Below are positions 11,965 to 24,520 of a stretch of 64,000 nucleotides of DNA, piece by piece. The notes under the pieces were generated by a model. That model worked only from the letters and a program-made list of their open reading frames with translations, had not been told where the DNA came from and did not search any database. The DNA comes from Glossina fuscipes (Eukaryota; Arthropoda; Insecta; Diptera; Glossinidae), in assembly GCF_014805625.2 (NCBI RefSeq), contig NW_023998556.1:506707-570706 (forward strand), read 5' to 3'. A program made the translations under genes and the position numbers. The stretch's first letter is position 1; every line of letters begins with the position of its first letter.

Positions 11965-14100
11965 TTTTACAATCACCTTTTAAAATATTGGACAATGAAA
12001 AAGTCCTCGACTTGGCAGCTGGATCCTTGTCCAAAACATGGTAAAATTTTTCTCTTTATACAGAAAACATCCAAAAAATTTTTTTCATGTTATTTGCAAA
12101 CCCTCATTTCGTTTGCAAGCAAGTACGAGAAAATAATAAAAAACTTGGAAGAAGGTTTCAAATCTTTCGTGCAATTACGAGAAAAACAAGAATAACAATA
12201 ATTGAAAGAATGATTGCATGTCAAAATATACGTAGGCTAAAGTTTTTACGACGTCGTCTGTTTATCAACAAGGGCTGTTAAGAACATACCACCTGTTTAT
12301 GAATGCACATAAGTAGTTATTCTATACGAGAGAAATTCTAAAGATAGTTAACCTGTAGTATCTGCAGTATTGGGAACAGAGGAAGTAAAGACATTTTTTG
12401 TTATCGTTTTGAATGCTTAGCACAACGACCACGAATATAATAATAATAACATCACGTGCACACGCCTATCTGTACATACAAGCTGCTATCATTCGCATTT
12501 TAACAGCTTTTAAACATTTTACCTATATTTTTTACCTATATAGCTATTGAAAGAATATATCTACCTGTTTGCAAACTTACGCTTGCAGCCATTTATGCAT
12601 TTGAATTGTATGAACTTAGTATGTGTTATGTTGGTGGATAATAGAGCATTGATCTGCATTCGTGTGTCTTGCTTTTTTTTAATGTAAAATTTGCATACAA
12701 TCCTTGTATTGTTTGCATTAAACAAATATGTCGTTTATTTCATGCACATTTTTTAACGGATATATTTGTGTATGGGTGGGTATGTGCGGCGACGTACTTG
12801 TTATAAACCTTTAATAGCCATATGTCATGAGCTTTGAATGCTTATGCATAAATGTGAGTAGTATTATAGACTTGCTTCTACATTTTTGTTGCGCACAATG
12901 CATACGAATTTGTTATATATACTAATATGGTTATAACAATTTTACGCTATTGTTCGTAGCATTACGATGTTTATTCGCCAGAAATTGAGTACTGTGCTGT
13001 ATGTGCTTCGTCATACTATCGAATGGTCTAGTTGTCTTTACATTGTTGGACTTCTTTCAATCGTGAAAGCCATCATGAGGAGATCGAACTTAGTCGATGT
13101 ACTCTTGGATGGAACTAGTATTTGCTTGGGCCGAACATAACTATTTTTTGGATTCAACCTCATGTAAGGACTCTCCAGTCTTTCAAAGTTTAATACTCTA
13201 CTTCCACAGTCCTCTTTTCCCAATTTTTTATATATGCTCATTTGGAAACATAAATAAGCGGATGACATTAAATCCCCATGTGTATGCGTACATTCACATA
13301 TGTACATACATAAATCCTTACGCAAAGGGCTAATTCGTAATCATTCGTCAAGCAGAACAAAGTAATTATCAAAACCTAAACCGTCAAAGTTTTGATTTCG
13401 AACTATTGAAAATTATATTATGTGCAGTATCTAAAGAAGAAGGATTAATATTCTGTTGGACAGAATATTCGCGGTAACTTTGTCACAACAGAGAGTTGTA
13501 GCGCTCGCCGTCAAATAAAGAAAAAGTCAATAGAATGAAGATCAAAAAAGCGAGACAATACTTAGCAAAAAAACAATCCCTCAGAAAAGCAAAGCAAAAA
13601 GTAGAACGACCTTTCACTAAAATGGGATACGAATTCAAAGCTATTAATACCGTAATGGAAGCCAGCAAAATACACAAAGATCTTATGGGATAATGTTATT
13701 CAAGCTACTCTTTTGTGTCCACACTCAGAGGTATAATGAGATTTTGCTGCAGTAACTAATTCGCTGGAAGGGAAATATCAGATATTATTGGCAAAACTCA
13801 AAAAAACTCAAAGAGGAAACCGAAATATGCTTTTAAGCGCACCGAGGATAAACTTATATAATCAGTAGGCGTTTTTCGCGGTTTATGAGAAAAATTACTA
13901 ATCTGGTGCGCGGATAGGATCACAAGCAAAGCTATGGCTAGCGATAAAATCGGAAGGGGAAGCCATCAACGTAAACAAAACTCACAGCACAGAGGCGAAA
14001 ATAGTGTTGTGTTCGTGCACGTCACACATCAGGATAAAAGAAAAAATAGAATTACAAAATAAAATAAAAAAAGTGAAATCTTTTGTACCTATAAAAAATT
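11965..14100. other. Non-coding stretch between two mobile elements
   Basis: AT-rich, without a supported gene. The open frames at 11995-12281 and 13038-13333 show no recognisable domain. Part of 13480-14080 may belong to the LINE relic that follows, but I could not match it. Confidence 0.5.
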
Positions 14101-14109
14101 AGCAACAGC

Positions 14110-15650
14110 CCAGTAAATGAGCTAATAGTACTGATAGTAGTTGCTGGCGAATTCAACGTTTACAATCAAAACTGGCTGCGCAACTCGGTGGGACGCTACG
14201 CAGAAATTATGTCACTTGAGAATCGCTTATTATAATGAATTGCAATTTATAAATGAACCATCGCTTATTCCAGGCGTTAATAAGCTGCAACAAAATATGC
14301 AATACGACGCATTCACATAAATCGAAAGTTAAGATACTTGCACCTCTCGGTAACTTATATCATTGTATCATTTCTGCATCCTTTTTCAGTCCCCAAAAAT
14401 GAAATTCTAAAATTGGGCAGAGCTCAATTATTTTTGCAGGCATTTCGAATTATCTTTTCTAAATAATAACGTCCATGCCACTGCAAAAAAGATGTTGGTA
14501 AAACTCTGAGGACGGATGGCACTTAAGTTTCACTTTGGATTTGCGGAATGAAAACATACATGCAAATACGTAAAGAAATTCTACGTTTCATAACATTCAT
14601 ATTAACGGCTTCAAAACGGGAAACTATTCCGTACCGTGTAAAAATGATAGATATCTATCTGCAAGATCAACTTGTGCGATTTGAAATAGAAGAAGGCATA
14701 CGACATCTTAAGGTCACAGCCGGGGTACGACAAGGTTCTTCAGAGTTTGCTACATTTTATGTGCAATCTTATATATGCTTGTCTATTGCTGGAGCTACTC
14801 AGATTGATTATGGTGATAACCCCTTCATAATAGCTCTGATGTAGATCATCGTAAATGACAGTCTACGCTGAGTAAAAAGTTGACTGCATGAGCCAAAATT
14901 AAAACCTGCGCAGAAGAAGTAGTGGTACCGGCGATTGACAGAAGATGGTTTCAAGTAAGGAAAAGAGAAGTCAATAAGCATATTATTTAGCTTGGCATCT
15001 GCAATATCTTCAAGTACAATCGTATAAATTAATAATTGCTGAACATTTTGAGAAGGTTTCAGAAGCAGAGTTGGCAGCCACAACCATCTTTTGCCAAATT
15101 GTGCCAGAAGTGAATGGATCAGAACAGATCATGCGGAGACTTATGGGCAGTATAGCTTAATAGTGTACGTCGTACCCGTTTCCACATAAAAAGAGCAGCA
15201 TAGCAAACACCTTCTGTGTAAATATTTAAAGGCCTTTTACGTTAAGAAAGACATCAGCCTGCTTACAGAACGGGCAGACGTCGATGAGGCTAATGTCGAT
15301 GAGGCTTAAGTCGCTACCTATAGTTTGAAACATGTTAACCGAGTGGCAACATCGATTGGAGAGGACGAGGCAAAAGGCCAGGCAATTTTTTTTTAATTCA
15401 GACCTTGTTTGGTTCTGGAAACTGCTCATAGACTGTATCTTTATTATATATTTAGCTTGGAAATCTTTGAGAAATATTCTGACCAAATCCTTGCAGATTG
15501 AAATTGTGCCAGATGATCTGTTAGTAGTTATGCTAGAGGATAAGGTAAGTTGGGCGAGATGTGTAGATTTTTTAGGCGATGTGCTTCGCGGTCAAATCAA
15601 ACGACGGCATCCGAAGGGTCAGCCTCTTTCGGGGATTATGTTGTGAGGAT
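14110..15650 (+). pseudogene. R1-clade non-LTR retrotransposon (LINE) relic
   Basis: Fragments appear in LINE ORF2 order. At 14140-14215, VVAGEFNVYNQNW resembles the endonuclease motif GDFNAW. At 14620-14840, a run with IYLQDQLVRFEIEEG and VTAGVRQGS matches R1-type reverse transcriptase (usually VTAGVPQGSVLGP), followed by YGDN where the catalytic ADD is expected. At 15040-15150, EKVSEAELAATTIF fits the thumb. At 15515-15600, VMLEDKVSWARCVDFLGDVL fits the C-terminal end of R1 ORF2. Stops and shifts separate the pieces, and the distance from endonuclease to RT is much shorter than usual, so an internal deletion is likely. R1-type elements often insert in rDNA; this copy is not in rDNA. Confidence 0.75.
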
Positions 15651-18600
15651 CAATGATCCAATATCGTACATCCATTAGTTAGGAGAAAGCTATGGTAGCT
15701 TTCGTCTAAAAAGAAAAACTACATATGTGTATGTGCATGTTTGTGCATGTGAAATGATTAATACTTACAATGATTACCATTTTCAGTGATTGAAATATGT
15801 TTTATGTAATTATTCTTAATTTGTGAAATATTTAAATTTATATAAATTTTTTAATTTTCGTTATATAATTAAAAAAATGTACTTTTATCAAAAGGACAAA
15901 ATAACAAAAAACAATCAAACTTTCAGTTGCACCCTAACAACATGCTATTTATATATACTAGTTTTTAAATACTTATTGACATTCAAGCGGAAAAACAGAT
16001 CTACTTAACACAAAAATTGTGCGAATTGACACCAATACAACAAATTTTTGTGGGGTTGATATTAAAATAAAAATATGGATTTTCAAAATTGGATAAAAAA
16101 CTTTTCAATTAAATCTGAAGTATTTTCTTAAAACATTTTTTAGCTGTAAAACTAAGGTGCTTAATATATTAATATTTAATTATAAATTAAATCATGACAA
16201 AAATAAGCAAAGGCGGAAAAATATTTTCGATATAGAAGAAATTGGTGCCAGACAAAGGGAACAAATCAGAAATCACATAAAATTATCGGGATAAAAAATT
16301 AAACAAAATTTTCATTTGGTGCTTTTTTGGCTTTCTGTTTGAATTTCGCTATGTTTTTATCCGTAATAGAGAAAAACTAAAAAAAAGATTATCACGATAA
16401 TTTTTATTTGCTTGCTTCGTTTATGTGAGTATGTTTGTGTTGCTTTCCATTTTTAAATATTTAAAGCAAAAGTAAGGAAAAATCTTTTTTAAATTTAATT
16501 ACATAAATTGGCTTCTTTCAAATTTTACAGCTCTTAAGATTATAGTATAGCCGACAGTCTGACGGAGGAAGTGACTGATTAACTTTGCCTACATATTTCC
16601 AGGTTTATGTGCTTTTTAGTTTAGTTGTTGTTATTGTGGCTTGTTTATTTATTTTTGTTTGCTTAAGGTTTAGTTATTTTTGTGTGAGCGCGCGTGTGCG
16701 CGTGTGCTGTATATAACTCTTTTCTCGTTTGTTTGTTCATTGTTAATCTTCTTGAGGTGCTTTCTTTTTAATTTTTTTTTTTTGTTTAATTATAGAAGAA
16801 ACTGAAAATCTTTAGGAAATAAAATGCAAGTTACATTAAATTAAAATTCCTTAATAAAAAACTTATTTTTCTTATTGTTTTACGTTATCCGAAAAATCTA
16901 CAGAAAAGACATCAAGTGCTAAGTATAAGGTGTTTTATATTGCTGCTCGTGTGCCTTGGCAAGAGCCAAAAAAATAAAAAAATCATACGCAAAACAGTGT
17001 TAAATTTTTTTTAGGATAAGACGTGCAGCGCGTATGAGGGACGCCTTTAACATGTAATTTCGTTTTCGTTTCCGAATTTATGGTTTAAAATTTTAAGCAA
17101 ACAGATATTTATGTAATCCAAATGACCGTATTAAGTGTCAAAGCCTAAATGTTAAAAACTTGTTAATAGCCTACCTATAGAGGTTCCTTCTTCAGTCGAC
17201 GAAAAAAGGAAATTTACGCAACGTTCGGCACAAAATAAGTTTCATTTGACAATTCCATTTGTCGGATTTTCTCATTATTGATGTTTAAGTTGTAAGGGGA
17301 AATGATGCCAAGCATTACACTCATTTTACACGGAACTTGATTTGCATGTTTTTGCTGGGACTCTGTTTTTGAACGAAGACTTCTCACTTTTCTTTATTCT
17401 TTTAGCGATCGAGTCTAAAAAAACTTCTTGAAGCTTGTAAAGAAGAGGAAAAAAACCCTGATTTCTTTTTGTTATACTTGGAGACAGATTGAATGGAGTT
17501 GAAAGCATTAACTTTAAAGTATGTTTAAAAATGAGTACGTAATACCAACGTTACATACTTTATGTAATGGGATCGAAATTAATGCAAATTTCTTCGCTGT
17601 AGCGACACTGTGTGTAAACATTACTTCTTTTGATAATCTTCATCTTCTCGTGTCTAATTAAAACCTATTTGATAGTTGGCAATTATAAAAAACTTCTTTC
17701 TACGACATAAAAAAATTTTTAGCAGTGGTTGGAAGTGGACATTATTAGAGTTATAAAGAACCTAGAAGAAAACTTTGGTTTTTAATCTGTGGCAACGTCG
17801 GTCCCAATTTTCTATGCCGAATAATTCTGTGTCTACTTCAAGTGGGGTTAAAAAGCATATGTATTTAAACTAGTTTTAAATGTAGGAAACTGAATGAACT
17901 CCTATGTCGTAGTCACTTTCTAATAGCGTTGACATTATTATATTTTATGTTTTTCTTATAATTAACGGCTGGACATGGATTATTTTATTTATCATTCCAC
18001 ATTTCCGATTCATTGGCCTTTATGAGTCCTCTCTATAGTCCGCTGTTTTGTTTTGCTTATGTGCCATTCAATATTAAGTATCCACTGTTAGTTGATGATT
18101 GCTCCTTATAGATCGTCTGCTGTCCACTCGTCGTGATTCGTTAAAAATCATTCGTTGCTGAAGATTCTTTACTACAACAAATAATATGTTCCTCGTTATC
18201 GGTATTCATAATGAGTTATCAAACGTTATTTCGTTCGCATCATTAGTTATTTAATAACTATTAGCCAACATCCATTACTTTCCATTGTCGTCGATTCGAT
18301 ATTATCCTTTCTTGCTTGTTCGCGTTATTCATTATCTGTCAATTCTTTATGTACGTGCTTACAATTACCCATGCCCTATTGCTTGATAATCTTCAACTGA
18401 TATCCCTTATCCAGACCATATATTTGGTTATCCCTTATCCGTTAGCATGGGTTTTCTAGTGCCTTGCAGATATATCGTCATTATTTTTCATTACGCTCGC
18501 TATCACTCTGCTAATCATTTCAAGTGCACATCTAAGAATTTATTACCTTTTCTACCTCCTCCGTATCGTGATATTATCCCGGTTTATTCTATGCAAATAA

Positions 18601-21600
18601 TTGCAAGCTATATTTGCTTGAAATAGATTCAGTTGATTACTTTGACACTCTTTGACGCTTTCTTATTCACAAAATTTTATAAGAAATTACGAATCGCTCA
18701 TACGCTCTGTAAAGTTGAAAGGTTTAACTAATTAAAATTAGATTTGAATTGAATATAAGCTAAAGAGTAAGTGAATATTCGGTATAATAATCAAACTGGA
18801 TAGTGCAAAGGACTTGTTACGCTTAAATTGTAATTCACGAAACGCTATCATTATTTTCTGAGACATATAGAATACAATTCAATACAAAATTTATACAAAC
18901 AAAAATCAAAACACAGAATTTTTTTTTTTTGTTTTAATTTGCATACAATTCGTTTTGCGTTGTTTTGTGTCAAATATGTCGTAGACAAGGACAAAAATTT
19001 GCAGGAAATTTTAGCACATATCTATATACATATATATGCATTCATATGTATGTAACTATGAGACAAACTGTCTGCTTCATTATTTATGATTGGTTGAAAT
19101 TTCTTGCTTCTATGTGTAAATGTGGGCGAGTGTTAGTTATTTTATGAAAAAGTAAATATTGGCAAATTTTCCAAAAAAAAAAAAAAAATAAATAAATAAA
19201 TAGATGGATGCTTTATCAGTCAGCTAAGCACTATATAAACATAGTCACGATTTTAGTTAAAAAAAAAAAACCATTTTCATATATATATATATATATATGA
19301 AATGTTCATATATGTAGATAGGTAGAGATATTGGTATATTTATATAAACGTGAATATTATTTATAGTTATAAAAAACTCCAAACTTTTTTTTTTTTGGTT
19401 TTTTGATTATAAAGGAACCCACAATTGTCACATAACAAATGATCGCAAAACATCACGTTCATCACACATCATCAGCAGAATGGCAGCAACTTGCGGCTTA
19501 TCAATTTCGTGTATTTAACAAGTAAATATGTATAGTTTTTAAATAGATTCTTTTAACGATCTTTTTTCTTTTTGGCAAAATCATATAAAATTATTTTTAT
19601 ATCAAGTATTAGGAAAAAACAAATAAAAATTCAAAGTTACAAAGCTTACAACGTACGTACGTACAAATTATTGATACAAATATTTATAATTAAGGTTATA
19701 TATAAATACATAGACGAAAATAAATAAAGAGATGTATGTGTAAATGGATATATAATCATTTTTAAGAGAAAAAAGGAGAAAATAATATTATCGAAAAACG
19801 TAAAACCAAAGTTAAAAATTATCATACCAAGAGATAGATGATACAGACGGGCGATCACCAAGTCCATGTAAATGCAAATTTTTGGGGGATTCTTTTTAAA
19901 CATAAATGAAAAAGGAAAATTTTATACAAATTTACAGTATTTTACGTTCACTTTTACTCATTCTCAATTTCGTTTTATGACAATGATTAAGTTTTTCCAA
20001 TATGCAAATTGAAAATAAGATCATATACAAAAGAAATAAATACAACAGAATTATTAACAACAGAACAGTTTTTCACGTTCCACTTGATTCCATGACACAG
20101 GCACGCACGTTCTCTGTAAGGCCGCATCGTTATGCTATTAGATAAAAACAATCAATTCTTTTGGTTTTAATTTAAATTCCCATATTAGTTGCACTTGTTG
20201 TTATTGTTCAGCTTTCAATTTCGTCAGTCAGACTTATGCATACTACGATGGAATAATTGTTTATATAATCAAAAGGAAATTTTTTCAAAAAAAAAAAACA
20301 ATACAATTTCACAACCAATTCAGAATATTAAGAAATTAAAATTTTTAACAGAAATCACAAGTAAGAAGGCAGCAATTCAACTGTTACGCATTTACCAATA
20401 AGAGAGAAATAGATAAAAAAAGGACCAAACCCAAAACTTCAACAACAAACGTTAGAAAAACAAAATTGAACGAAATTTGAATGAAAGCTGCAGGTTTTTA
20501 TATTGTATTTATATAAGGTATATATGAATATTTAAACAAAAACTATTAATAATAAATAAATAGTAAACGAAGCAACATATAAACTAATAATAATGAAAAC
20601 TTAAAAAATATACAGGAAAAGGGAACGAACTTTGAAAATCTATCAAAGAAATTATATTAAGCGCAGGGGCGTCTTCTTTAATACCTGTTTCTATCTGCTA
20701 TATGATACGTGATAGTACGATGAAGCGAAGAATCGTTCACAGTATCACATATATCGCATGTATCGTATGGAGTTCTCATCTCTTTGCACAACTTGGAAGC
20801 ATTCCATATTTGGTTTTATTTGTGGTTTCTGGCTAATTGTAGACGTACTACAGTTCATTGACGGGAGGTTTTTGTAAAGAAAAATTTATGATCTAACTGA
20901 GGGACTTTTTACACGACAATTTTGAAGTAAGGGTACAATTATCAAGCTTCTTGGCAACTATGCGCGCGCTTATTGATTGATTTTAGTGATTTCTGACGAA
21001 AGTAAAGTAAATAATAAAATTACATTGGTCTATGACCGAACCTTTTTTATTCATTTATTTTTACTTCAAAAGAAACGCAAAAAAAAAACAGAATATTGTG
21101 AAATTTTTATACATTATAATATTAAGTGATCTCGGCCCACTTCTTACTTTTTCGTACAGAAAAACTTTTATCGATACATTTACTGTATTTTACGTATTTT
21201 GTGAATAATGACGTTTTTTTTCAAACAAAGATGTGGTTTTGCGGACGTGTCGTTGGATCCATAGCAGCCACTTTCGTTATCATTCTACCTGCAATAACCA
21301 TCAATAAACTCGCTACCGTAATTTTTGCGACCAGGATTGGTTACCGCGTAAATTTAGAGAAACAGACATACGAAAGGAAAAGCATGAGCTGGTGGGTTCA
21401 GAAATTGACACTGATCAAGTATATGTATACTTTTATAATATCTCTGAAGATACCTTCTGAGTGTTGTAAACGTTACACACATTATGAAGATGCACACATC
21501 CTTCGGTTGTTGGTATAAAAATTCTTGATTGCAGTTTACGGATGCACAGGCCTGACTAAATCGATCCCACTATTCATTGTAATTGCGGTTATAAATATAA

Positions 21601-22699
21601 ATATATTATATATATATATATGAACATAAAAAATTTATATATTTCAATGCGTAACAAATATATAACAAATCTAATATACTTCCTGTAGTCGGTATAAAAA
21701 AGAAAAGAGGAAGGAAAAATTTGCGATTCTCACAACTTGGTTGTAGCGTATGAAAAGCTCAACTTGTGTCCTAAATTGTGGGAATGTTAGCTCACAAGAC
21801 GTCGTTCAAACTTTTCCTTTGTCGCGGTGGGTGAGAATCGACGTGCTCTACACGTGCTATATGTAGCTAAATAATTAACAGTAACATTGTAAAATTTTGA
21901 TTCCTTTTTTTTCCCATATTCTTAACGTTATCGGGGGGGTCAAGTGAATAAATCCATTTCATCATTAGGTTTTTTTAGTATCAACTTTGGGGAACGATAT
22001 TCACTAACATATTGACGGATAGTCAACATCTCGAAAAAATTTTGATTAGATTGACATTGAGTTTAAAATTGTTAAAACCGTTTATTTTGGATTAAACCAG
22101 CTATGGAAGTTAAAGTTAAGTAAAGAACGTTCTATTAGAAATTGTATAAAGATGTTACAAAAAGTGTGTAATATGTGAACACTATTAAATGAACAGATCT
22201 TAGTATGATTGTAGAATTTGGTCGAGAAAATGTGTAATAATAAGTAGTAAATACAGAGATATTCCGGCGACTCAACTCTTTGATACAAGACAACAACGTA
22301 TGTCTACTTGTAAGAACAACGTACAAGAAAATATTTCTATAATATATAAGTTATTCTTAAAGGTTGGGTAAATAAAATGCAAAGAAAATAAAAAAAATTT
22401 TTAATTTATCCACAGATTGCTTAAAGTATCTATTAACATTTTGTTTTTTTTAAGACAAAAGAAATTTTTGTGAACATCGAGAGGGGTTAAATCTAGACGT
22501 TTTTGAAACATTCCTCCTACAATAAGCTAAGAAACCTAATATAATAGTATGTTCATACGGTGCGTGGTTGTAATTGTTGCCGTTCTCAGGTTGGGCCTTT
22601 TTTTACCTTAAACACCTGGCAGCTCTAAGCTAATAATACAAGTCTATAAATAAAATGTTTGTCAAGGGAAGAACATCTAATTACCAACTTCGAATCATC
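15651..22699. other. AT-rich non-coding stretch
   Basis: No gene supported. It contains many A and T runs, (AT)n at 19279-19300 and 21598-21622, ACGTACGTACGTAC at about 19653-19666, and a GTGTGAGCGCGCGTGTGCGCGTGTG segment near 16680-16706. The open frame at 21126-21518 has a faint potassium-channel S6-like segment (see findings) but is not called as a gene. Confidence 0.5.
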
Positions 22700-22960
22700 T
22701 TCAGCTTTTTTATACCCATAACCAGACGATGGCGCATATTGGTGTGTTGGCAACGTCCAAAATGAAACTTCAGACGCTTAATGAAGTGTATATATTCTCG
22801 ATCAGCATCAAATACTGAATCAATTTAAGCATGTTCGTCTGTCTATCTGCAGAATGTCCGCTGTGGTAAACATTCTCGTGTTCGCAAAAAGGGAGATATC
22901 GGCGTTAAATTCGGAAAAAAACTGGAAGTTCTTGCATGCAGGTTGGTTCAGAAAAAGTGG
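22700..22960 (+). repeat. Degenerate dispersed fly repeat (TATACCC...GTCTGTCTATCTG type)
   Basis: The order TTTTTATACCCATA, then GTGTATATATTCTCGATCAGCATC, then TTTAAGCATGTTCGTCTGTCTATCTG is the layout of a degenerate repeat scattered through fly genomes, as I recall the family. Related pieces occur at about 37340, 38440, 56385 and 57740, and inverted pieces near 1985 and 50800. It has no coding content. Confidence 0.6.
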
Positions 22961-23249
22961 GAAAGGCCCAAAGTATAATGTAAAACGGAAACTACTCTGT
23001 CTTCAAATAGGGTTTTCTGCTCATTACTCATAACCTTCCAAACTGTCCCGCGAAATTGAATGCGTGTAATAATTCCTGAAATACCAAAAGGAAAAACGAA
23101 GCTACAAACATACAAACAGTGGAATTAGAATTGCTTGAGCGAATGAGAAAGAGTCTATAAAAGACTTTAAGCGACTAAGTGAAGCTATAGAAAATTGCTG
23201 ATTGGGTGAATCAAGAAATATCTGAGTAAGTTTATTTATTTATATATTG

Positions 23250-24520
23250 TGCACAAATTGTACAACACAGTGTGAGATGAGCACTCAAGAAACTTTAAGT
23301 TTGACGGCGAAATTTGGTGAATTAGATTAGCGGGCGTAAGTGTGTTCTCGCAAACCAATCTGTTAGGTCGTTATGAAGTAAACACGACTGATTCAGGCTC
23401 CGATTATGATAAAACTACTACAACACCAAACTTGTTTCACGTTAAAAGAAATGGAAGACTCATTAACATCGTTGTCGTTGTTGTTTTACGTTAAAAGAAA
23501 TGGAAGACTCATTAACATCGTTTGACGGATCCGAGCACACTGAAGTAAATAAGTGGATTTTGAAGATAATGCAGAAACAGTGAATTGGAATGCTTTGCAA
23601 AAACTCATATGTGCCAAACAGCTGTTCAATGGAACAGCTAAATTTTTCATTCACCGTATGTTGCAAATTCGCAAGAAAAAAGACTAGGAAGGTTACCGGG
23701 AATATCCGTATGCTTCGATGGAAATGATGAAAACCAATTGAGCTGAACGAAGAAAGCTTAACTCACTATTTTGCGGACAGTGTCCTTGCCAGAACAATCA
23801 TCTTAAGGAGAAATTAAAAAAATTCCTAGTCTGACATACATCGAAGCATGAACATCTAAACCTGTGGTAGCGAAACAAAGTGTAGATAATGAACGGGCAA
23901 TTCATTTTCTTAAGAAATGCTTCAAATACGTAGAAAAGGATCATCTAGCGAAGCATTGCAAGGCTTTCATTTGTTTTAGATGGAATAGAGACGGTCACAA
24001 AAGCCCTGAATATCAGCCTAAACATAATAATAAGTCTGACTAACTTCTGCATACTACAAAATTATGACCAACGAGTAAAATAAATTATGTCGAACACATA
24101 CAATCGCGTTTTGAAAGATATAAAAGTAAACGGAGCGACTAATTAACTCTTCTGCTGCCTTTTTGAGAGTATACTTCGAGAATTAATGCAAGGAGGCACA
24201 ATAATAACCTACATGAATGATGTCGTTATTCCACAAATTAAAAAGAGCGTTAGAAGTGGGAAGAAAACAGAATTTGCGAATTACGTGGAAAAAGAGTCGG
24301 TTCTTAATGAGAAAAATCACATTTTTTATGGTATATTGTACAAAATTCGTCGATTAAAACACCAATTGAAAAGATTGCCGATATAGAAAATTTTCCTTCA
24401 CCATATCATATTTCAGAAGATTGGTACCTAATTACGTCATCTTAGCGAAGCTAGAGTCAGACATGTTACGTAAGAAGAACACGTTTAAACTGAATCTAGG
24501 AGGTGCATGTTAAACTTCTG
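23250..24520 (+). pseudogene. Decayed Ty3/gypsy-type gag-pol relic
   Basis: Gag: near 23518, LTSFDGSEHTEVNKW resembles the FDG...W start of a capsid domain, followed at about 23600-23640 by LICAKQLFNGTAKFFI. Two zinc-knuckle-like pieces lie at 23930-24015 (HLAKHCKAF, and CFRWNRDGHKSPE in which two Cys are lost). Pol: at 24181-24230, LMQGGTIITYMNDVVIP holds the RT catalytic box as YMNDV instead of Y-x-DD, and at 24412-24500 RRLVPNYVILAKLESDMLRK fits the RT thumb/connection. Most of protease, RT and all of integrase are absent. A perfect 35-bp direct repeat (23439-23473 and 23488-23522) shows local duplication. No LTRs were found. It belongs to a different family from the element at 6320-11960. 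Confidence 0.72.
23439..23522. repeat. 35-bp direct repeat, 49-bp period
   Basis: Positions 23439-23473 recur exactly at 23488-23522, just before the gag-like FDG motif. The 14-bp spacer is rich in GTT. It is a local tandem duplication. Confidence 0.92.
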
